From positions 620,001-684,000 of the forward strand of contig NZ_MSLT01000012.1 in assembly GCF_002149925.1 (NCBI RefSeq): a stretch of 64,000 nucleotides of DNA, written 5' to 3'. Each line of letters opens with the position of its first letter. Within the stretch, counting starts at the first letter, position 1. The translations under genes and the position numbers were made by a program. Of this stretch, positions 16,065 to 26,125 are shown piece after piece. The DNA is from Thioflexithrix psekupsensis (lineage in GTDB: Bacteria > Pseudomonadota > Gammaproteobacteria > Beggiatoales > Beggiatoaceae). The notes under the pieces were generated by a model. That model saw only the letters and a program-made list of their open reading frames with translations, had not been told where the DNA came from and ran no database searches.

Positions 16065-19000
16065 ATGTCAAATAAAACCAGAACTGAATTATTAAAAAAC
16101 CAATTAGCCCAACGCATTTTAATTTTAGATGGTGCCATGGGAACGATGATCCAATCTTATCGCTTAACGGAAGCGGATTATCGTGGGGATCGTTTTCAAG
16201 ATTGGCCCTGTGATGTCAAGGGAAATAATGATTTATTGGTGCTGACACAACCGCATATTATTCGTGAGATTCATCAACAATACTTATTGGCTGGGGCTGA
16301 TATTTTAGAAACCAATACATTTAATAGCACGCGCATTGCGATGGCAGATTATCAAATGGAAAATTTGGTGGCTGAAATCAATGAAACCGCAGCGAGAATT
16401 GCGCGAGAAATTGCCGATGAAATCACTTTGCAAACGCCAGATCGTCCGCGTTTTGTCGCAGGCGTATTGGGGCCGACCAATCGCACGGCTTCTATTTCGC
16501 CTGACGTGAATGATCCCGGTTATCGTAATGTTGATTTTGATCAATTGGTTAATGCTTATTATGAAGCGGCGCATGGTTTGGTGAAAGGTGGCGCGGATAT
16601 TTTATTAATTGAAACCATTTTCGACACGTTAAATGCAAAAGCGGCGATTTTTGCGTTAATGCGTTATTTTGACGATCACCAGTGCCAATTTCCCATTATG
16701 ATTTCTGGTACGATTACCGACGCATCAGGGCGTACTTTATCGGGTCAAACGGTGGCGGCATTTTGGAATTCAATACGCCATGCGATGCCGTTGAGTATTG
16801 GTTTTAATTGTGCGTTGGGAGCGGCGGAATTAAGACAACATATTGAGGAAATTTCTCATCTCGCCAATACCTATGTTTCTGCCCATCCCAATGCGGGTTT
16901 GCCGAATGAATTTGGCGAATATGACGAATCTCCCGCGCAAATGGCCGCCCAATTAAAAGAATGGGCTGAATCAGGATTTTTAAATATTGTCGGCGGGTGT
17001 TGTGGCACTACGCCTGCGCATATTGCCGCGATTGCCGAAGCGGTTAAATCTTATCCCCCGCGTGCGATTCCTGATATTGAGCCTGCCTGTCGTTTATCGG
17101 GATTAGAACCGTGCAATATTACTGCAAATTCTCTGTTTGTCAATGTGGGAGAACGAACGAATGTCACAGGCTCTGCCCGCTTTAAAAAATTGATTCAAGA
17201 AGAACAATTTGATATTGCTTTAGAAATCGCTAAAGAACAAGTGGATAATGGCGCACAAGTCATTGATATTAATATGGATGAAGGCTTGCTGGATTCTAAA
17301 GAAGTGATGGTGCGTTTTTTAAATTTAATCGCTTCAGAACCTGATATTGCTCGCGTACCGATCATGATTGATTCTTCTAAATGGGAGATTTTAGAAGCGG
17401 GTTTAAAGTGCATTCAAGGAAAAGGCGTTGTTAATTCGATTTCTATCAAAGAAGGTGAAGCGAAATTTATTGAACAAGCGCGTTTAATTCGCCGTTATGG
17501 TGCGGCGGTTATTGTGATGGCATTTGATGAATTAGGACAAGCGGATACTTATCAAAGAAAAATTGATATTTGTCGCCGCTCTTATCAGATATTAACGGAG
17601 CAAGTGGGATTTCCTGCGGAAGATATTATTTTTGACCCTAATATTTTCGCGGTTGCTACGGGCATTGATACGCATAATAATTACGCCGTTGATTTTATCG
17701 AAGCCACTGCGTTTATTCGGCAGCATTTACCGCACGCATTAATTTCTGGTGGGGTGTCTAATGTGTCGTTTTCTTTTCGTGGTAATAATGCGGTTAGAGA
17801 AGCGATTCATTCCGTGTTTTTATATCATGCCATTCGCGCAGGCATGACCATGGGCATTGTCAATGCAGGACAATTGGCGATTTATGAAGATTTACCCACA
17901 GAATTACGAGATCGCGTTGAAGATGTGATTTTAAATCGCCGTGAAGACAGCACAGAACGCTTATTAGAAATTGCAGATCGTTATCGTGAAGACGGCGCGC
18001 AACAAGACACTAAAGTTAATTTAACGTGGCGTAATGAATCGGTTGAGAAACGTTTAGAATATGCTTTAGTCAAAGGCATTACTGATTTTATTGAAGAAGA
18101 TACGGAATTGGCTCGCGCTCAATTACAAAGTCCTTTGCAAGTCATTGAAGGCCCCTTAATGTCAGGCATGAATGTGGTGGGCGATTTATTTGGTGCGGGC
18201 AAAATGTTTTTACCGCAAGTGGTGAAATCGGCACGGGTTATGAAAAAAGCCGTGGCTTATTTATTACCTTATATTGAAGCCGAAAAAGCCCAACAAGCCG
18301 CATTAGGCATTGAACAAGCCGTTAAAGGCAAGATTTTAATGGCGACGGTTAAAGGCGATGTGCATGATATTGGTAAAAATATCGTCGGCGTGGTGTTGCA
18401 ATGTAATAATTTTGAAGTGATTGATTTAGGCGTAATGGTGGCCGCAGAAACCATTTTAAAAACCGCTAAAGAACAACACTGCAATATCATTGGATTATCG
18501 GGTTTAATTACGCCGTCATTAGACGAAATGGTGCATGTGGCGAAAGAAATGCAACGCCAGCAATTTAGCATTCCTTTATTAATCGGTGGTGCGACCACGT
18601 CCAAAGTTCATACGGCGTTGAAAATCGCACCTAATTACGATCATCCTGTGGTTTATGTGCCAGATGCGTCGAGAGCGGTGGGCGTGGCGCAGAGTTTGTT
18701 ATCTCATGATTTAAAAGCAGATTATGCTAAAAATATTCGAGAAGAATATGTCAAAATTCGAGAACAACGATTAAGCCAGCAATCGCAACGGAAAAAATGT
18801 ACGTTAAGCCAAGCGCGTGCCAATGCAATGTCATTAGATTGGTCTGCTTATTCGCCACCTAAACCGAGTTTTTTAGGCATTCGCATTTTTGAAAATTATG
18901 CCTTATCTGATTTGCGTGATTATATTGATTGGACTCCGTTTTTTCAGGCGTGGGAATTGGCAGGGAAATTTCCTAAAATTTTAGACGATCATATTGTCGG

Positions 19001-19781
19001 TGAACAAGCACGACAATTGTATCAAGATGCGCAAACTTTATTGGATCGCTTAATTGCAGAAAATTGGTTGACTGCAAAAGCGGTGATTGGTTTCTTTCCC
19101 GCGAATCGAATTGAAGATGATATTGAGTTATATACGGATGAGACTCGTCAAGAGGTATTAACGGTGTTGCATCATTTGCGGCAACAAACGTTAAAAGATG
19201 CCCAGCGTCCTAATTTATGTTTAGCCGATTTTATCGCGCCAAAAACGACGCAATTAGCCGATTATTTAGGCGTGTTTGCGGTGACAACCAGTATTGGTAT
19301 TGAGGCGCATATTGAACGGTTTGAACGGCAACAAGATGACTACAGTAGTATTTTGTTAAAAGCCTTAGCGGATCGTTTGGCAGAAGCGTTTGCCGAGCGT
19401 TTACATCAAGAAGTAAGACAGAATTGGTGGGGATACGCGCCTGAAGAGGAGTTGACTAATGTAGAACTGATTGCGGAAGCCTATCGGGGGATTCGTCCTG
19501 CGCCGGGCTATCCCGCGTGTCCCGACCACACGGAAAAGGCGACGCTGTGGCAATTGTTGCAACCTGATGTGCATATTGGATTACATTTAACGGAGAATTT
19601 CGCCATGTATCCTACGGCTTCTGTGTCGGGTTGGTATTTCGCTCATCCCGAAGCCCGCTACTTCGGCACGGGAAAAATTGAAGCCGATCAAGTCGCCGAT
19701 TACGCCAAACGCAAAGGAAAAAGTATGGCTGACATGGAAAAATGGTTAGCGTCTATTTTGGCGTATGAAAATCGGGAGTGA
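16065..19781 (+). CDS. metH: cobalamin-dependent methionine synthase
   Basis: Transfers a methyl group from methyltetrahydrofolate through cobalamin to homocysteine. The 1238-aa protein has all four modules: homocysteine domain (residues 1-330, Zn ligands in GGCCGTTP near 311), pterin-binding domain (about 345-610, [14 protein letters not shown]), cobalamin domain with the axial-histidine motif DVHDIGKNI (about 765), and the C-terminal reactivation domain ([15 protein letters not shown], then [12 protein letters not shown]). Length matches E. coli MetH. The start at 16065 lies just beyond an IS630 element, which separates the gene from any older promoter. I see no cobalamin or SAM riboswitch in front of it. 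Confidence 0.97.
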   Translation: MSNKTRTELLKNQLAQRILILDGAMGTMIQSYRLTEADYRGDRFQDWPCDVKGNNDLLVLTQPHIIREIHQQYLLAGADILETNTFNSTRIAMADYQMENLVAEINETAARIAREIADEITLQTPDRPRFVAGVLGPTNRTASISPDVNDPGYRNVDFDQLVNAYYEAAHGLVKGGADILLIETIFDTLNAKAAIFALMRYFDDHQCQFPIMISGTITDASGRTLSGQTVAAFWNSIRHAMPLSIGFNCALGAAELRQHIEEISHLANTYVSAHPNAGLPNEFGEYDESPAQMAAQLKEWAESGFLNIVGGCCGTTPAHIAAIAEAVKSYPPRAIPDIEPACRLSGLEPCNITANSLFVNVGERTNVTGSARFKKLIQEEQFDIALEIAKEQVDNGAQVIDINMDEGLLDSKEVMVRFLNLIASEPDIARVPIMIDSSKWEILEAGLKCIQGKGVVNSISIKEGEAKFIEQARLIRRYGAAVIVMAFDELGQADTYQRKIDICRRSYQILTEQVGFPAEDIIFDPNIFAVATGIDTHNNYAVDFIEATAFIRQHLPHALISGGVSNVSFSFRGNNAVREAIHSVFLYHAIRAGMTMGIVNAGQLAIYEDLPTELRDRVEDVILNRREDSTERLLEIADRYREDGAQQDTKVNLTWRNESVEKRLEYALVKGITDFIEEDTELARAQLQSPLQVIEGPLMSGMNVVGDLFGAGKMFLPQVVKSARVMKKAVAYLLPYIEAEKAQQAALGIEQAVKGKILMATVKGDVHDIGKNIVGVVLQCNNFEVIDLGVMVAAETILKTAKEQHCNIIGLSGLITPSLDEMVHVAKEMQRQQFSIPLLIGGATTSKVHTALKIAPNYDHPVVYVPDASRAVGVAQSLLSHDLKADYAKNIREEYVKIREQRLSQQSQRKKCTLSQARANAMSLDWSAYSPPKPSFLGIRIFENYALSDLRDYIDWTPFFQAWELAGKFPKILDDHIVGEQARQLYQDAQTLLDRLIAENWLTAKAVIGFFPANRIEDDIELYTDETRQEVLTVLHHLRQQTLKDAQRPNLCLADFIAPKTTQLADYLGVFAVTTSIGIEAHIERFERQQDDYSSILLKALADRLAEAFAERLHQEVRQNWWGYAPEEELTNVELIAEAYRGIRPAPGYPACPDHTEKATLWQLLQPDVHIGLHLTENFAMYPTASVSGWYFAHPEARYFGTGKIEADQVADYAKRKGKSMADMEKWLASILAYENRE

Positions 19782-19811
19782 GTTTAGAATTATTTTAGTA
19801 TTCGTTATTGT

Positions 19812-19847
19812 ACTCCACTTTCTCCGTTTAGCACGGAGTCGTGGAGT
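19812..19847. terminator. possible hairpin between convergent metH and chemoreceptor genes
   Basis: Inverted repeat ACTCCAC..CTCCG / CGGAG..GTGGAGT, interrupted by small mismatches, in the 97-bp gap between two convergent genes. There is no long T-run, so a terminator role is only likely from position. Confidence 0.35.
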
Positions 19848-19878
19848 TTAAGGAAGGCAATAAGACGAGGTTATTCAC

Positions 19879-22434
19879 TCATTGACACCATTTGGTTTGG
19901 AAAAAATTAACATGATTTTCTAGTGTAACTGCTTGTTGATGCAGGGAATGACTGGCTTCAGCGGCTTGTTCTACCATGATAACGTTTTGTTGGGTCATGT
20001 TGTCCATTTGGGTGATGGCTTTGTTGACTTGGTGAATACCTGCAATTTGCTGTTGTCCCGCGTGGGCGATCTCGGCAATAATGTCACTGCTTTGTTTTAC
20101 GGCTTCCATGATGTCCACTAACGTCTTACCTGAAGTGTTTACCCATTGGTCGCCTTCGGCCACTTGTTTTACGGTGTCGTGAATTAAGGCACTGATTTCT
20201 CGCGCCGCTGTTGCGCTACGTTGGGCTAAGTAACGTACTTCAGTTGCCACCACACCAAAACCGCGCCCTTGTTCGCCCGCACGGGCGGCTTCAATCGCTG
20301 CATTTAACGCTAACAAGTTGGTTTGAAAGGCAATGTCGTCGATAACACTGATAATGTCGGTGATTTGTTGGCTGCTGGATTGGATCCGTTGCATGGCGGT
20401 GATCGCCCGATTTAAAACCTGTGTGCCGTCGCGGGCTTTGTCGTAGGCTTGTTGTGCTAATTCGCTGGCGATGCTGGCGTTGTGGGTGTTTTGTTGTACG
20501 GTGCGGGTCATTTGTTCCATGCTGGCAGCGGTTTGTTGTAGTGCTTCGCTTTGTTGTAAGGTGCGTTCGTTTAGGCTGGAATTGCCGCGGGCAATGTCGT
20601 TTGAGGCTTGACTGACTAATTCTACTGTTTGTTTGATGTCGGCCATGACTCGCGTGAGTTTTTCAATGGTGTCGTTAATGTCTATTTTAAGGTCATTTAA
20701 TGCCCCAGAATAATTGCCTTCTATTGATTGGCTTAAATTCCCTTTGGCTAATGCAGAAAAAACACGGTTTAAATCTCGAATAATGGCTTGATTATAATTT
20801 AGCACTTTATTAACCCCTTCGCTTAGGGTGTAAAAAAAGTGAGAACGGGGATTTAAAGTGATGCGTAAATCGAAATTACCCGACGCAGCCGCTTGCACCA
20901 CTGCGTCAATTTCTCGTTCAATGGCTAATTCGTCGGTGCGATCTTTAAATTCTGTCACCCAGCCGAGTCGTTCATTTTGTTCATTGACGACGGGCGTAAT
21001 GTGGGATTCTAAGTTATAATTTTTCCCTTCCATGGTCACTCTTTGGCTGGTTTTTAAAGCCAATAAACGTTGGTGAATCACTTCTGGGTGGGCGTGGAAC
21101 ATGTCTAAACCCGCTCCTAATAAGTGATCTGCGTTGAATTGGGGCAGGTCATTGCGAATGAGTTCTTGTTTTTCTTTAAACAGGTGAATTGCTGCTTGAT
21201 TGGCGTAAATCACTCGCCCTTGTAAATTGGTGATCATGACTCCTGTGGTGACGTTATTTAATGCCGCATTAATGCGTAACGCTGAATCTATAATGTGATG
21301 TTCTCGATCTTGTTGTTCTTTTAAACGCACTTGCATGTCGGCAAAAGCAGACATGAGTTGTGTCATTTCTGGGCTGGATTCTTTGGGAATGGATGTGTCT
21401 AAACGACCTTGTGCAATTTCTTGAGAAACTGCAATCGCTCGCTTTAATGGCAACACCACGCTACGGGCTAATCGAGAGCTTAATAAAATAGCCATAATCA
21501 AGGTCATCACCGCAATCATGATAATTCCCCATAATAGGCGTTCCATTTCGCTAAATAAATAGGTGTGGGGAATGTTGACGGTCATTGTCCATAAATGACC
21601 TTCTAAATCTAATTTAACGCCATAAGTTAAAATGTTTTGTTGTAATAATTGAGAATGGCGATTAAGGTAAAAATGGTCTTTACCCAATACTTTCTGCGTA
21701 AAATCAGGTTCTTGATAAGTGGTAATGGATTGGCGATAGCGTGTGTGATTTTTACTGGCAATAACAAGCCCTTCTTCGTCAAATAAGGTGGCGTAAGCAT
21801 CGGGAAAACCTTTAATATCCATTTGTTCAATTTTTCGTTGCCATTCGCTCAGGGCTATTTCTATGCCTAATGCGCCAAGAAACTCGCCCTTTTCTCCTAA
21901 AATAGGGATTAAAGTAAGGTCAAAATGCGCCGAAGGATTAAACCACATTATTTTTTTTGTTTGCGCCAATTGTTGATACAGTGGACGGTAGGATTCAGGT
22001 ATGTTTGATACTGAAGGCATGGCATCTGTGGCGTTTTTTCGCCAGTAATAATCATTTTTTGTCGCTTGCAGGGATGAGTCTAATAGTAATAAAATCCCTA
22101 TCTGGCTTTCATGTTGCTGTAAAAAAGAAGGTAGAATAAGCGCAATATTGTCTTGGTTTATTTTCACGTCTTGTGTTTTAATCAATGCGCTGAGAACGGT
22201 GCTTAATGTTTTGGCTTCACTGAGTCGAGTTTCTAGGCTTTGTTCAATAAAATGGCTGTAGTGATAAGCGGCTTCTCTGGCAATTTGTTGGGCGTGTTCT
22301 AAGGTGGAATGGTAGAGGCGAAAATTAACAAATGAAGTCATTAATGCGACCATTAAGAAAATTAAGGTGGTCACGGCGACCATGAGGCGTTTTTGTAAAG
22401 ATAAATTCGTATAATAAGTAAATAGTGATTTCAT
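19879..22434 (-). CDS. methyl-accepting chemotaxis protein with periplasmic Cache domain, HAMP and PAS
   Basis: An 851-aa transmembrane chemoreceptor. Order: first membrane helix (about 15-35), large periplasmic dCache-like sensor (40-300), second helix (about 302-322), HAMP (SSRLARSVVLPLKRAIAVSQ), a PAS domain (about 390-505), a further HAMP-like linker, then the signalling domain whose hairpin tip is IDDIAFQTNLLALNAAIEAARAGEQGRGF. The C-terminus (HVNFFQTKWCQ) lacks the CheR-docking pentapeptide. The cytoplasmic PAS suggests a second, perhaps redox or energy, input. It is divergent from ispB. Confidence 0.93.
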   Translation of the reverse strand: MKSLFTYYTNLSLQKRLMVAVTTLIFLMVALMTSFVNFRLYHSTLEHAQQIAREAAYHYSHFIEQSLETRLSEAKTLSTVLSALIKTQDVKINQDNIALILPSFLQQHESQIGILLLLDSSLQATKNDYYWRKNATDAMPSVSNIPESYRPLYQQLAQTKKIMWFNPSAHFDLTLIPILGEKGEFLGALGIEIALSEWQRKIEQMDIKGFPDAYATLFDEEGLVIASKNHTRYRQSITTYQEPDFTQKVLGKDHFYLNRHSQLLQQNILTYGVKLDLEGHLWTMTVNIPHTYLFSEMERLLWGIIMIAVMTLIMAILLSSRLARSVVLPLKRAIAVSQEIAQGRLDTSIPKESSPEMTQLMSAFADMQVRLKEQQDREHHIIDSALRINAALNNVTTGVMITNLQGRVIYANQAAIHLFKEKQELIRNDLPQFNADHLLGAGLDMFHAHPEVIHQRLLALKTSQRVTMEGKNYNLESHITPVVNEQNERLGWVTEFKDRTDELAIEREIDAVVQAAASGNFDLRITLNPRSHFFYTLSEGVNKVLNYNQAIIRDLNRVFSALAKGNLSQSIEGNYSGALNDLKIDINDTIEKLTRVMADIKQTVELVSQASNDIARGNSSLNERTLQQSEALQQTAASMEQMTRTVQQNTHNASIASELAQQAYDKARDGTQVLNRAITAMQRIQSSSQQITDIISVIDDIAFQTNLLALNAAIEAARAGEQGRGFGVVATEVRYLAQRSATAAREISALIHDTVKQVAEGDQWVNTSGKTLVDIMEAVKQSSDIIAEIAHAGQQQIAGIHQVNKAITQMDNMTQQNVIMVEQAAEASHSLHQQAVTLENHVNFFQTKWCQ

Positions 22435-22555
22435 GTTACATCCCTTTGTGAGATACTGATTTGCTGTCGGACTTATGGGTTGTAGGCGTTTTTTGCTTGG
22501 TCCCGTTCCTGTCGTCCATGCTCAACTAAACTAAGCTGCCACTTAAAACTAATCT

Positions 22556-23524
22556 ATGGATATTGCTGCGATTCAGTCTCTTGTCAGTCAAGATATGCAA
22601 GCCGTTAATCATTTGATTCAACAGCGTTTACAATCTAATGTTGCCTTAATTAACCAACTTAGTCATTATATTATCAGCAGCGGTGGTAAGCGATTACGTC
22701 CGATGTTGGTATTGTTGAGTGCGGGCGCGTCTGCTTATCGCCAGCGCGATCATATCATGCTGGCGGCGGTGATTGAGTTTATTCATACGGCTACGTTGCT
22801 TCATGATGATGTGGTGGATGCGTCGTCTTTGCGCCGTGGGCAGCAGACGGCAAATAGTATTTGGGGGAATGAGGCGAGTGTGTTGGTCGGGGACTTTCTG
22901 TATTCAAGGGCGTTTCAGATGATGGTGGAAGTGCAGCAGATGCGGGTGATGGATATTTTGTCTAACGCGACGAATGTGATTGCTGAGGGAGAGGTGTTGC
23001 AGCTTTTGAATTGTCATGAGCCTGATACGACAGAAGAGAGTTATTTGCAGGTGATTCGTTCTAAGACGGCTAAGTTATTTGAGGCGGCCGCGCAGTTGGG
23101 GGCGGTGTTGGCGGGGCAGTCCGCGGCGGTGGAAATGGCTTTGGCGAGTTATGGAATGCACTTGGGGACGGCTTTTCAGTTGATTGATGATGTTTTAGAT
23201 TACAGTGCGACTCCAGAGGAGATGGGGAAAAATGTCGGTGATGATTTGGCGGAGGGAAAGCCGACGTTGCCTTTAATTTATACGTTGCGTCATGCGAGTT
23301 CTGGGCATCAGGCGGTGGTGCGTGAGGCGATTGTGCAGGGTGGGCGGGATTGTATTGGTGCGGTGATTGCGGCCATTGAATCTACGGAGGCTATTGATTA
23401 TACTGCGCAAGCGGCGCGGGTTGAGGCTGAAAAAGCGGTGGCTGCGTTGTCTATTTTGCCAGATTCGCCTTATGTTGAGGCATTGCGTGGTTTGGCGCAT
23501 TTCTCTATTCACCGCACGTATTAG
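22556..23524 (+). CDS. ispB: octaprenyl diphosphate synthase
   Basis: Long-chain trans-prenyl transferase that makes the side chain of ubiquinone. The 322-aa protein carries the first aspartate-rich motif LLHDDVVDAS (near residue 83), GGKRLRPMLVLLSAGA before it, and the second motif LIDDVLDYSA (near 210). Conserved KTAKLFEAA is also present. It is followed at once by tRNA-Pro, an arrangement known from other gammaproteobacteria. Chain length (C40) is assumed from the family. Confidence 0.94.
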   Translation: MDIAAIQSLVSQDMQAVNHLIQQRLQSNVALINQLSHYIISSGGKRLRPMLVLLSAGASAYRQRDHIMLAAVIEFIHTATLLHDDVVDASSLRRGQQTANSIWGNEASVLVGDFLYSRAFQMMVEVQQMRVMDILSNATNVIAEGEVLQLLNCHEPDTTEESYLQVIRSKTAKLFEAAAQLGAVLAGQSAAVEMALASYGMHLGTAFQLIDDVLDYSATPEEMGKNVGDDLAEGKPTLPLIYTLRHASSGHQAVVREAIVQGGRDCIGAVIAAIESTEAIDYTAQAARVEAEKAVAALSILPDSPYVEALRGLAHFSIHRTY

Positions 23525-23551
23525 TTGTGGTGTGTCGGTTTTATTGGCAGT

Positions 23552-23628
23552 CGGGGTGTAGCTCAGTCTGGTAGAGCATTGTCTTCGGGAGGCAAGGGTC
23601 GTAGGTTCAAATCCTATCACCCCGACCA
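23552..23628 (+). tRNA. tRNA-Pro(CGG)
   Basis: A 77-nt cloverleaf. Acceptor stem CGGGGTG / CACCCCG, D-arm GCTC...GAGC, anticodon loop TTCGGGA with anticodon CGG at 23586-23588, T-arm GTAGGTTCAAATCCTAT, and an encoded 3' CCA. The CGG anticodon reads CCG proline codons. Confidence 0.96.
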
Positions 23629-23993
23629 GTTTTCAGTTTGTTCATTTTTCTGTTGTTTTTTCTATGGGTCTATCTGCTGTTGTGGAGATATGGCTCTGTT
23701 TTTGTTTTTATTGTTTTACATTTTTCTGCCGTGTACGCGTCTTTTGCAGGAATAATGGGATTTTGAATGACAAATTTGGGTTATTTTGTATTATTTTAGG
23801 GTTGGGATAGTTTTTTTTGACTTTTTAGGATGAATATGAAATAATTTTCCCAACTTCGACCTCCGTTTACGCCAAAACAGTAGGAGGTCGAAGTTGAAGC
23901 GAGTTATACGGTCTATGAAAAATCAACAAGTTACGTTGTGTTTCAGTGCTACGCTACTTAGTCGTAACGCCGCCAAACCGCATAATTCGGAGG
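23629..23993. repeat. outer flank of CRISPR array 1, homologous to the outer flank of array 2
   Basis: No gene is visible in this 365-bp stretch. From about 23822 to 23993 it matches, in inverted orientation, the right flank of array 2 (54855-55024). A 31-base core is identical (23848-23878 against 54970-55000). It holds a perfect 14-bp hairpin CAACTTCGACCTCC / GGAGGTCGAAGTTG (23851-23864 / 23883-23896) with an 18-base loop. Next to the first repeat, reading outward, both flanks start CTCCGA and have TGCGG 10-14 bases later. It is either a conserved leader or a conserved trailer. Confidence 0.75.
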
Positions 23994-25811
23994 GTTTCAA
24001 TTTCCCGTTTGGGGTAGAAAGTTGTGGTAACTCGGTAATCTTTGTACCTTTTAAATCAAGTTTCAATTTCCCGTTTGGGGTAGAAAGATTATACTCAATA
24101 CCCATGGGTGATTCTGCATATTTGTTTCAATTTCCCGTTTGGGGTAGAAAGTTTGGCTTTTTAGGCTTTTCGATAGCTTTAGGCTTTGTTTCAATTTCCC
24201 GTTTGGGGTAGAAAGCACGATTTAGGTCGTGATTCATCAAGTGTAACGGTTGTTTCAATTTCCCGTTTGGGGTAGAAAGACTGCGTGCCACATCATAATA
24301 CTTAATATGGGTTCGGTTTCAATTTCCCGTTTGGGGTAGAAAGAAATAGTATATTTACTATACGCAGATACAATAGTGATGTTTCAATTTCCCGTTTGGG
24401 GTAGAAAGACTGATAATTCAGATGGCTCTTCGACAGCGTTGGGCGTTTCAATTTCCCGTTTGGGGTAGAAAGCCTCTTTTATCATTAACTCGATAGCGTC
24501 AAAATTCGGTTTCAATTTCCCGTTTGGGGTAGAAAGAGATTTGCGTATGGACTGTTTGAGAAGGGCAGTAGTGGTTTCAATTTCCCGTTTGGGGTAGAAA
24601 GAATATAAACCGCTATATCTAGTTAAATAAAAAAGCCAGTTTCAATTTCCCGTTTGGGGTAGAAAGGTAATAACAGATCATTGACAGTTAGTAATACCTC
24701 AGTTTCAATTTCCCGTTTGGGGTAGAAAGAAATAAAAAAGCCACTAAATACTGAAATATTAGTGTTTCAATTTCCCGTTTGGGGTAGAAAGATCATTATT
24801 AACAACAAGTTGCTTGCTCTTTATCAGGTTTCAATTTCCCGTTTGGGGTAGAAAGAAAGAGCATAATCAATCAATGAATTTGACATTGAGTTTCAATTTC
24901 CCGTTTGGGGTAGAAAGTCTTTAGCTCTTGCCGCTGGTGATTCAGATGGCTCCGTTTCAATTTCCCGTTTGGGGTAGAAAGGCTAATAGCAGCTTTGCGT
25001 CAGGATGATGATGCCTCATGTTTCAATTTCCCGTTTGGGGTAGAAAGTTTGCAATAGCCGCTGGTGATTCAGATGGCTCCGCGTTTCAATTTCCCGTTTG
25101 GGGTAGAAAGAAAGAGCGCATAATCAATCAATGAATTGACATTGATGTTTCAATTTCCCGTTTGGGGTAGAAAGGCCCTTTTTCCAGCAGGAAAACAACT
25201 GAATTTAATAAGTTTCAATTTCCCGTTTGGGGTAGAAAGAAAGAGCATAATCAATGAATTGACATTGATTTTAAAGTTTCAATTTCCCGTTTGGGGTAGA
25301 AAGATTTGTCATTTATTGATGATAGCAAAGCAGTAAAAGTTTCAATTTCCCGTTTGGGGTAGAAAGTAAATGAGTTAAGACGGGGGGATTGTCTTTTGTT
25401 GCGTTTCAATTTCCCGTTTGGGGTAGAAAGAAATTTAGTGACACCAGACTTGCGTATGGCTCGTTTGTTTCAATTTCCCGTTTGGGGTAGAAAGACCTTT
25501 TCGACAGCAAGACTAAGTTTACCATTATTAGTTTCAATTTCCCGTTTGGGGTAGAAAGTAAAGATTCAGGCTCAATCTTTCTTTTAGAAATGAGTTTCAA
25601 TTTCCCGTTTGGGGTAGAAAGGGAAAACTTCAAAAGACTAAACCCAGAAGAAAAGGGTTTCAATTTCCCGTTTGGGGTAGAAAGTTTGAGCATTATTACT
25701 TTTGCGCTTATTATTAGAATGTTTCAATTTCCCGTTTGGGGTAGAAAGTAACTCGCTCACGATTGCACCTTTTATTATTTCTGGTTTCAATTTCCCGTTT
25801 GGGGTAGAAAG
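23994..25811. CRISPR. CRISPR array 1: 29 repeats, 28 spacers
   Basis: 29 copies of a 28-bp repeat that, on the plus strand, begins GTTTCAATTTCCC and ends TTGGGGTAGAAAG. I counted starts from 23994 to 25784. Every copy looks identical. Spacers are about 34-38 nt. Read on the other strand the repeat ends ATTGAAAC, the usual 8-nt crRNA handle, which would make the minus strand the transcribed one. Several spacers are variants of each other or of spacers in array 2. Protein-like frames across the array are translation of the repeat and not genes. No cas gene is adjacent. Confidence 0.98.
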
Positions 25812-26125
25812 ACGATAACTCATATTCTCTTCATTTCATTTTTTCCTTTCCCACTTCCGCAAGAAACTTAGTGAATCGCTAAAATCGTTCAAATTCCTCG
25901 CTCTCCTACGTCCTTAACCCGCTTCTCCGCGAACGAGAAAATAACAGATTGTTTTTATTATTAAAATTTAACAAGACAATCCAATCTCGTTTTTCCTTCT
26001 TCCCATCTGTAAAAATTAGTTTTGTCCATTGCAGGCTTGTGGTAAATTAGCTGTAAAACTTATGGAAATACTTGTTGTCAAGTATTATTGTAAACAATTT
26101 TAATCCAAATTTTTAACGGTGAATT
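25812..26125. other. inner flank of CRISPR array 1 / upstream region of the fusion ligase gene
   Basis: A 314-bp gene-free region. It is AT-rich in its second half and contains pyrimidine-rich stretches next to the last repeat. If the crRNA handle is ATTGAAAC this would be the leader of array 1. It has no counterpart beside array 2, where the equivalent side is cut by repeats. It must also hold the promoter of the gene at 26126. Confidence 0.5.

Noticed and set aside
23894-25823. Open frames with repeated FNFPFGVER or STPNGKLK motifs across array 1, and FYPKREIET-type frames in array 2
   Set aside because: They are translations of the 28-bp CRISPR repeat and end at random in spacers.
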